Source: Centrapalus pauciflorus
Lineage: Eukaryota; Streptophyta; Magnoliopsida; Asterales; Asteraceae
Direction: 5' to 3'
DNA length: 64,000 nucleotides
NCBI GenBank assembly: GCA_020465985.1
Contig: JAANYP010003768.1
Coordinates: 36,667 to 100,666 of the forward strand
Shown here: positions 58,520 to 64,000 of the stretch, piece by piece
How the letters are laid out: every line of letters begins with the position of its first letter
How positions within the stretch are numbered: the first letter of the stretch is position 1
Program-made: the position numbers and the translations under genes
The notes under the pieces: model-generated
The model's input: only the letters and a program-made list of their open reading frames with translations
What the model was told of the DNA's origin: nothing
Databases searched by the model: none

Positions 58520-59640
58520 GATTTAAAATTAATCAAGTAATTTCATGAACGTAGGTTACATATAGACGGTCAATTAAATTCAATTGCATTACATTCCATT
58601 AATAATAAAACTAAGGTTAAAATTAATCAAGTAATTTCATGAACGTAGGTTTATAAAAAACTTAACAGCTTGACAAAATGCACTAACAGCTTGAGAAATT
58701 GAACTAACAGCTCGAAACTTGCAAAAACATAATTTTTCAATTAACTCAATTAAATATTAAAATTAGGTTAAAATTAATCAGGTAATTTCATTAACCTAGG
58801 TTATATACGGAGAGTCAATTCAATTCAATTGCATTCCATTCCATGAATTATAAAACATAGGTTAAATTAATCAGGTAATTTCATGAACCTAGGTTATATA
58901 CAGAGAGTCAATTTAATTCAATTGCATTCCATTCTATGAATTATAAAACTTAGGTTAAAATTAATAATATAATTTCATGAACGTAGGTTATATATTAACA
59001 GAAAGTCAATTCAATTCAATTGCATTCCATTCCATGAATAATAAAACTTAGGTTAAAATTAATCAAGTAATTTCATGAACGTAGGTTTATAAAACACTTA
59101 ACAGCTTGAGAAAATGCACTAACAGCTTGAGAAATTGAACTAACAGCTCGAAACTTGCAAAAACATAATTTTTCTATTTAACTAAATTAAATAATTTAAT
59201 TTCATGAACCTAGGTTATACACAGATAATCAATTCAATTCAATTGCATTCCATATATTCCATTAATTATAAAACTTAGGTTAAAACTAATTAGGTAATTT
59301 CATGAACCTGGGTTATATATAGAGACTCAATTCAATTCAATTGCATTCCATTCCATTAATAATAAAACTTAGGTTAAAATTAATTAGGTAATTTCATGAA
59401 CCTAGGTTATATACAGAGAGTCAACTCATTTCAATTACATTCCATTCCATGAATTATAAAACTTAGGTTAAAATTAATCAGGTAATTTCATAAACCTAGG
59501 TTATATACAGATAATCAATTCATTTCAATTCCATTCCATTCAATGAATAATAAAACTTTAGATAAAATTAATCAGGTAATTTCATTAACATAGGTTATAT
59601 ACAGAGAGTCAATTCAGTTCAATTCCATTCCATTACGTGT
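58520..59640. repeat. 94-bp satellite-like tandem array, about 11 units
   Basis: The marker TTTCATGAACNTAGGTTA recurs near 58541, 58635, 58786, 58879, 58973, 59071, 59200, 59298, 59392, 59486 and 59580, mostly 93-98 bases apart. Two larger intervals hold an inserted ~85-bp block (CACTAACAGCTTGAGAAATT) that is also the inverted repeat seen at 55258. Units contain TCAATTCAATTGCATTCCAT. Confidence 0.92.
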
Positions 59641-60045
59641 GTACATTGTGAACTTTTGTCTACTATATTTTTTCTATTCTATTTGATTCCTTGTACAACT
59701 ACAATTTATCTTCGAGAGATATCTTCAAATCTTCTGGGCTTTCTATTCTATTTGATATCATCAATAAGGAAACTTCATCATTTGACTCTAGCAGCTTGAG
59801 TTTCTTGAACTAGCACCTTGAGTTTCTTGAACTAACAGCTACAGAATTGTTACCACCCCAGAAGTATGCTAACATCATGAAATCCTCAACTAGCAGCTTG
59901 ACATTTATACTACATGATATTTTCCCAACAATGTATTCATCCAAAATATTCATACGTACATTGATCATCAGTTTAATCAAATTCGGATGCATGCATACAT
60001 ACAAATTTAAAATAAATACATAATAATCGTTATTATTTTCTTTAG
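59641..60045 (+). other. AT-rich stretch, likely intron 5' of the CACTA exon
   Basis: No coding similarity. AGCAGCTTGAGTTTCTTGAAC occurs in two to three variants at 59788-59900. It ends in TATTATTTTCTTTAG, a good splice acceptor. Confidence 0.5.
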
Positions 60046-60331
60046 ATGTTCAACTGTAGACTGTGGAACATAAAGCGGGTAAGCATCGTTGCTAAGGGTA
60101 TTGTATACCTGACAGATGAAAAATTGATGCTTCATAGCACACCACTCCCAGATGATTGCAACAAAGTGTCCGTTGACCAATCGACAGTGGATGCAGCTTG
60201 TATTCCGGACGAAGGAAACAATGGTTTAATAACAGCTAAAGACGCAGTAGGTGGTTTTTATGCATGGCCCAAGGACAAAGTGATTATTGATGAGGGTCAC
60301 GAGGTATTTTCTCAGCCTACCTAGCTACACA

Positions 60332-60403
<72 letters not shown>

Positions 60404-60629
60404 TATATATATTTCTTCATTTTAATTAGTGTTTCATAGATATACGCCTTCTTTCTTATTACAGGTAACACCACTAGATTCTGGACAAAAGGCAGCAGAT
60501 GGTGCTGCACCAGAAGTAAAACGAAAGCGAAACAACCAAAAATCGATTTGTGTGATTGGTCATGATTTGCAAAGGCAAGCGAAGACCAGATTGAAGACTC
60601 AAAAGTCATTACATTACAGTCCTGTTTAA
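60046..60629 (+). CDS. DUF8039-like protein, last two exons (CACTA-associated)
   Basis: Exon 60046-60303 encodes VSIVAKGIVYLTDEKLML, LPDDCNKVSVDQSTVDAACI, DAVGGFYAWPKDKVI. This is the C-terminal domain of proteins carried by plant CACTA (En/Spm) transposons. Intron 60304-60464 (GTATTTTC to TTATTACAG, phase 0) joins to exon 60465-60629 (VTPLDSGQKAADGAAPEVKR), basic, with stop TAA 60627. Upstream exons are not found, so it is 5' truncated or displaced by the repeat arrays. The domain has no known catalytic role. Confidence 0.65.
60332..60411. repeat. Compound (TG)n(TA)n(CA)n(TA)n microsatellite
   Basis: A TG run, ~39 bp of TA and a CA run form a self-complementary tract inside the intron of the DUF8039-like ORF. 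Confidence 0.95.
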
Positions 60630-60639
60630 TATTTGATGC

Positions 60640-60887
60640 AATTACTGTACATGTACATATTCCATTTTTTGTGGTGTTATATAAATAAATATATCATATG
60701 GTCACATGTTGTGGCCACTGTTTGATTAAATATTTGTGTAACTAAATAGTGCATAAGATTATGGTCACACTTTTTAACACCTACGGCCATATTTGGCATA
60801 ATTTTATGTGACCAAAGCCCACAAGAAGACACTCGTTGTGTGACCAAATGGTTGCAATCAGCCACACACAAATAAAAATAAAATGGC
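60640..60887. mobile_element. CACTA-like subterminal repeat region, right end lost
   Basis: Variants of GGTCACA/TGTGACCA recur in both orientations (e.g. ~60701, ~60763, ~60808, ~60838) with TGGCCAC and GCCACAC. Dense short subterminal motifs next to a DUF8039 ORF fit a CACTA end. The terminal CACTA inverted repeat is not seen, because the copia-C LTR begins at 60888. Confidence 0.5.
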
Positions 60888-61240
60888 TGAAGCTCCCAAA
60901 AGGTTTCCCTAATGTATTGTTCTAAGCTGTATAGGGGGGGGGGGGGGGGTGAATACACCAAAATAAAACTCAATACACTTTTCTCAATGTTTGTGTATAT
61001 TATTAACAAGTGTTAATTACAAACAAGCTTGACTGCGGAAAGGTTCAAGCTGAGATGACAGATAGAACAAATGTTTAACTAATCTAAGACACACTCAGAC
61101 TAGATACAATGAATACACTCACTAAGATGAACTCACTATTGTACAAGTCACAGATGGGCAACTTGAATAAGAACAGCTTGGACACACGTTACTGTTTTAT
61201 TCAAGCAGACTTGCATGCATGAAAAACACACTTCAATGCA
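60888..61240 (-). mobile_element. copia-C type LTR, reverse, 3' part only
   Basis: Reverse complement of the last ~350 bp of the LTR at 6642-7754 and 34685-35752: CTTTTGGGAGCTTCA end at 60888, a C-rich tract expanded to 16 bases (60934-60949), then CATTCAAGCTTG-type sequence. Copia-F copy 4 interrupts it at 61241. Confidence 0.75.
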
Positions 61241-61884
61241 TGTTGGTACATCCTGTGTGACGACAGCAGTCTAAGTGATCCTACATTGTGATTTTAGCAA
61301 GTGTGTGATATATATGTTTATTTATGGTTGATATTTATTAGTGTTTGTATGTTTGAAGTTGATGTAACGTATTACAAGAAGTTCAAACATAAAGTACAAA
61401 GATAAATTCAATTATAAGTAATAACGTAAGGATCAACACTTAGTTGTTTATGTAAAAGGCTAGATTCGAATTATATATGGGTTGACATTCGAATCTGTGA
61501 TAGATTCGAATGTAACCATAGATTCGAAAATAGGCTAGATTCGAGACTGTCAGATGGACAGATTCGAATGGGCCTTGGGCCAGATTCGAGGTTGGCCCAC
61601 AACAGACTCGAATCAGGGTCTATAATTAGGGATAGACTCGAATAATTAAGAGACTTTTTGCAGAATTCGTGAGGGATTAAGCAAAGGGCGATCTCGAGTT
61701 TATCAGCTAGGTGAGTGCCGTTTCGGAGAGAATTAGTACGTAGGATCGTTCGTGTGTCGTTCGTTCAGCGTCTAATAGTCTCCGTGTTCCGTTGGTTGAG
61801 AGTTGTCCGTCTAACCGTCAACGAGGATTCCGCACTCGTTCACGGATCCGCGTCTAGATAGATCTTGCATTGGTAGACCTTACA
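61241..61884 (+). mobile_element. copia-F copy 4 5' LTR
   Basis: 644 bp from TGTTGGTACATCC to GGTAGACCTTACA. Motif array at 61460-61660; donor consensus CTAG|GTGAGT at 61711. The 5 bases before it are ATGCA; the other end is outside the window. Confidence 0.92.
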
Positions 61885-61886
61885 AG

Positions 61887-61898
61887 TGGTATCAGAGC
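61887..61898 (+). other. copia-F copy 4 primer binding site
   Basis: TGGTATCAGAGC, two bases after the LTR. Confidence 0.92.
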
Positions 61899-62559
61899 CA
61901 ACGGAGTGTTCTTGGTGTTCTTCGTGTTCATCAGATACATTCTAGGTTTCTTGACGCTAGTTGGACGGTTTTGCTCTCAAAAACGTGTTTTTGAGCTTAG
62001 CAAATTCATATTCGGGAAACACTTTGTCGTTTTTCACGTTTTTGGTCGAAATCATTATTTTTCGTTTGAAAAATAGTGATTTAATCTGTAAAACGTCAAA
62101 AAATCAAAGTGTTAGCCGTTTTTCGAGTTTGCGGCACTCGAATCTATAGGGGTAATTAGGGTTTCACTTTAGTCTCGAGTCTAACCTAAATACGCTCCTT
62201 TCGAGTCAATTTCAGTGAGGTTCGAGTCTACTTTGTTTCGAATCTGTTACTTCATTCGAATTGGATCTCGAGTCTGTGTTGTTTCGAGTTTATTTCGAGT
62301 TTGTTACTGTTTCGATTCTGTGCTTCGATTCTGCTGACATTCGAATCTGCTGAGCCTTCGATTCTAAGTACCTTCGAATCTAAGGAGTTGTTCGAATCTG
62401 ACATAATTTCGAATCTAATTGACTTTTAAGATTTAATCGAATTTAATCTCAACAGATTTCATATTAATTAGTTTCGAATCTATCTAGATTCGAATAAGTT
62501 AGTCTAAATCAGTTTCGAATTAAATTAATTAAGTTCAAATTCAATTTGTTTCAGAAAAG
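61899..62559 (+). other. copia-F copy 4 leader with motif array
   Basis: Same plan as 36428-37123: TTCGAATCT-type motifs at 62125-62500, then the acceptor TTTGTTTCAG (to 62554) and ATG at 62560. The 60-68 codon frames at 61870-62149 recur in copy 3 and are not genes. Confidence 0.7.
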
Positions 62560-63990
62560 ATGTCAAATCTTCAGAAATTCATTGAGATGGATCACGAAGT
62601 TGGGAAGGCAAATGCACCGCCTAAGCTGATGAAAGTTGAGGACTATTACTGGTGGAAGGACAGATTTACAGATTTTGTACGATTCAATGATATGCGCATG
62701 TGGGTGTGCATAGATGAAGGGTACATTCCGCCAGTATCTGAAGTTGAAGGCCGTCAAAAGGTCTTGTCATATCAGATGATGAAAGAGGATGACAAGAAAC
62801 TATTTGAAGCTGAAAACAAAGCTTTCTCCATAATTCGTATGGCTTTACCTCAAGATATTTTACACACATTTCGGACTCAAAGGACGTCGAAGGAACTTTG
62901 GGAGTCTCTCCAGAAAAGGTGTGAAGGTAATCCACGGGTGCGTAGAAAGCGTACAGAGCTGTTGACCCAACAGTTTGCGATTTTCAAGGCAATTAAGGAT
63001 GAACAGTTGGATGATATTATCACAAGGTTCTATCATCTGATAACGGAACTTGAAAGTCATGGAATTGAGTATTCGGACACTGATAAGAACAACAAGCTTC
63101 TTGATGCCCTACCAGCCAAATGGGCTATGTACGCGGCAATGATTAAGCTGAATGAGGACAAATATTATGCTCAATCCCTTGATGACATTGTGGGAATGTT
63201 GAGGGCATATCACTTCGAGATGATTAAGGCTGAGACTGATTACGAGCAAGTCCAGAATCCGGCTATGTATTTTGGAAAGACATCTAAATCATCAGTGACA
63301 GCTGAACCGAAGAGTGCTACAGCGTTTTTCACCGGAGAAACGTCATCGCCACCAGAGTCCGAAGACTCACTAAATCGCGCGTTCTTTGTGGCAGCTTATG
63401 GAAATTGTGCTCAAGGGAAAATCAATGACCCAGCTCTATGGGATGAAGACTACGATCAGGTCGACCCTGATGACTTAGAGGAAATGGATCTTAAGTGGCA
63501 ACTGGCCATGGTGACCCAGAGGGTAAAAAGATTCATCAAGCGAACTGGGAGGAATCTGCAAATGAACAACAAAGGGATAGGATTTGATAAGTCTAAGGTC
63601 AAATGCTACAACTGTCAGGGATTGGGACACTTCGCCAGGGAGTGTCAAAGACCGAAGGTAGAGACATACCAAGGACAGAGTCAACATCAAGGACAGTACC
63701 AAAATCAGTCCCAACAAAGATACCTTCCGAGTTCCTCAACTGGACAAGCCAATCTAGCTGGTCTATTATCGAACGTCACTTCAGATCGACAGCTAGAAGG
63801 TACGTATGATTGGAGTTCACATCCTGAGTCTAATGCTAGAGCCTTCATGGCTGAAGTTACTGAAACTGGATGTGATGGGGATGAGCAGACTACACGGGAC
63901 AGCAGTCCGATGTGGGTAGAGAAGGCGAATGATCAGACCGTGCTGGAGTTTGCTGCTCAGATGGCCAACGTGGAATCTGATAACTCTAAG
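62560..63990 (+). CDS. gag: copia-F copy 4 gag exon, open
   Basis: Uninterrupted from MSNLQKFIEMDHEVG to ...MANVESDNSK. Domains as in copy 3: VEDYYWWKDRFTDF, LITELESHGIEY, intact zinc knuckle CYNCQGLGHFAREC (~63604). TGG at 63810 where copy 3 has TGA. A 123-bp in-frame deletion after RAF (near 63386) removes the segment with KMPMSAKSAEEHLNLLASF. It is followed at 63991 by GTTAGTCTTT, the same donor as copy 1; the frame stays open through it to the window edge. This is the best-preserved gag here. Confidence 0.9.
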
Positions 63991-64000
63991 GTTAGTCTTT
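63991..64000 (+). other. copia-F copy 4: start of gag-pol intron
   Basis: CTCTAAG|GTTAGTCTTT: donor at the exact position where copy 3 joins gag to pol. The window ends here, so acceptor and intron ORF are not visible. Confidence 0.75.

Noticed and set aside
58520..59640. CRISPR-like array
   Set aside because: Direct 94-bp head-to-tail units with no constant-length unique spacers, in a plant genome.

Overview
The window is a block of nested and broken transposable elements from a plant nuclear genome, most likely a eudicot. The evidence is AT-rich DNA, LTR retrotransposons primed by initiator-Met tRNA (TGGTATCAGAGC), chromodomain-type Ty3/gypsy and Sirevirus-like Ty1/copia proteins, a DUF8039-type CACTA protein, Tourist-like and Mutator-like MITEs and a tRNA-derived SINE end. 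I see no ordinary host gene. There is one 270-N assembly gap (10899-11168). I use private names: gypsy-0, gypsy-1, gypsy-2, copia-C/D, copia-E, and copia-F (copies 1 to 4).

Layout. 1-2134: SINE tail, AT-rich spacer and a Mutator-like MITE. 2135-6480: gypsy-0, with a complete 5' LTR, decayed gag and pol shreds, carrying a Tourist MITE. 6542-8019: a (TA)n tract, then the copia-C 5' LTR and start of gag. 8020-16732: gypsy-1, with two LTRs and a nearly open polyprotein that contains a 90-bp GT-AG intron-like interruption in reverse transcriptase. 16733-22006: copia-F copy 1, minus strand, truncated in integrase. 22007-24528: copia-F copy 2, plus strand, both ends missing. 24529-25943 and 54907-55138: additional-ORF region of copia-E, split by the gypsy-2 insertion. 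25944-54901: gypsy-2, whose outer ends share the 5-bp duplication TGGTT; it holds LTR1, internal, LTR2, start of a second internal region and LTR3. Inside its second internal region lies copia-C/D (34685-53420), and inside the LTR of copia-C/D lies copia-F copy 3 (35753-47923). 55139-60887: direct and inverted repeat arrays around a minus-strand retroelement ORF, then the 3' exons and subterminal region of a CACTA-like element. 60888-61240: reverse copia-C LTR, cut by copia-F copy 4 (61241 to the window end).

The main biological point is copia-F. Copies 1 and 4 have gag running through a GT splice donor; copy 1 continues into an ORF with a coiled coil and a second zinc knuckle that ends in a stop. 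Copy 2 shows the matching acceptor (GTGCAG) just before protease. Copy 3 has exactly this segment removed, joining gag to pol in frame at the base predicted by splicing. This suggests that splicing decides between an extended Gag and Gag-Pol, and that copy 3 descends from a spliced RNA. Copy 3 also carries an intact 1013-codon third ORF behind its own splice acceptor, although its reverse transcriptase is wrecked and its two LTRs are almost identical. Arrays of a TTCGAATCT-like motif occur in the LTRs and leaders of copia-F and also in the LTRs of the unrelated gypsy-1.

The other copies are decayed. Many of their stop codons look like C-to-T changes of CAA, CAG or CGA, as expected for silenced, methylated elements.
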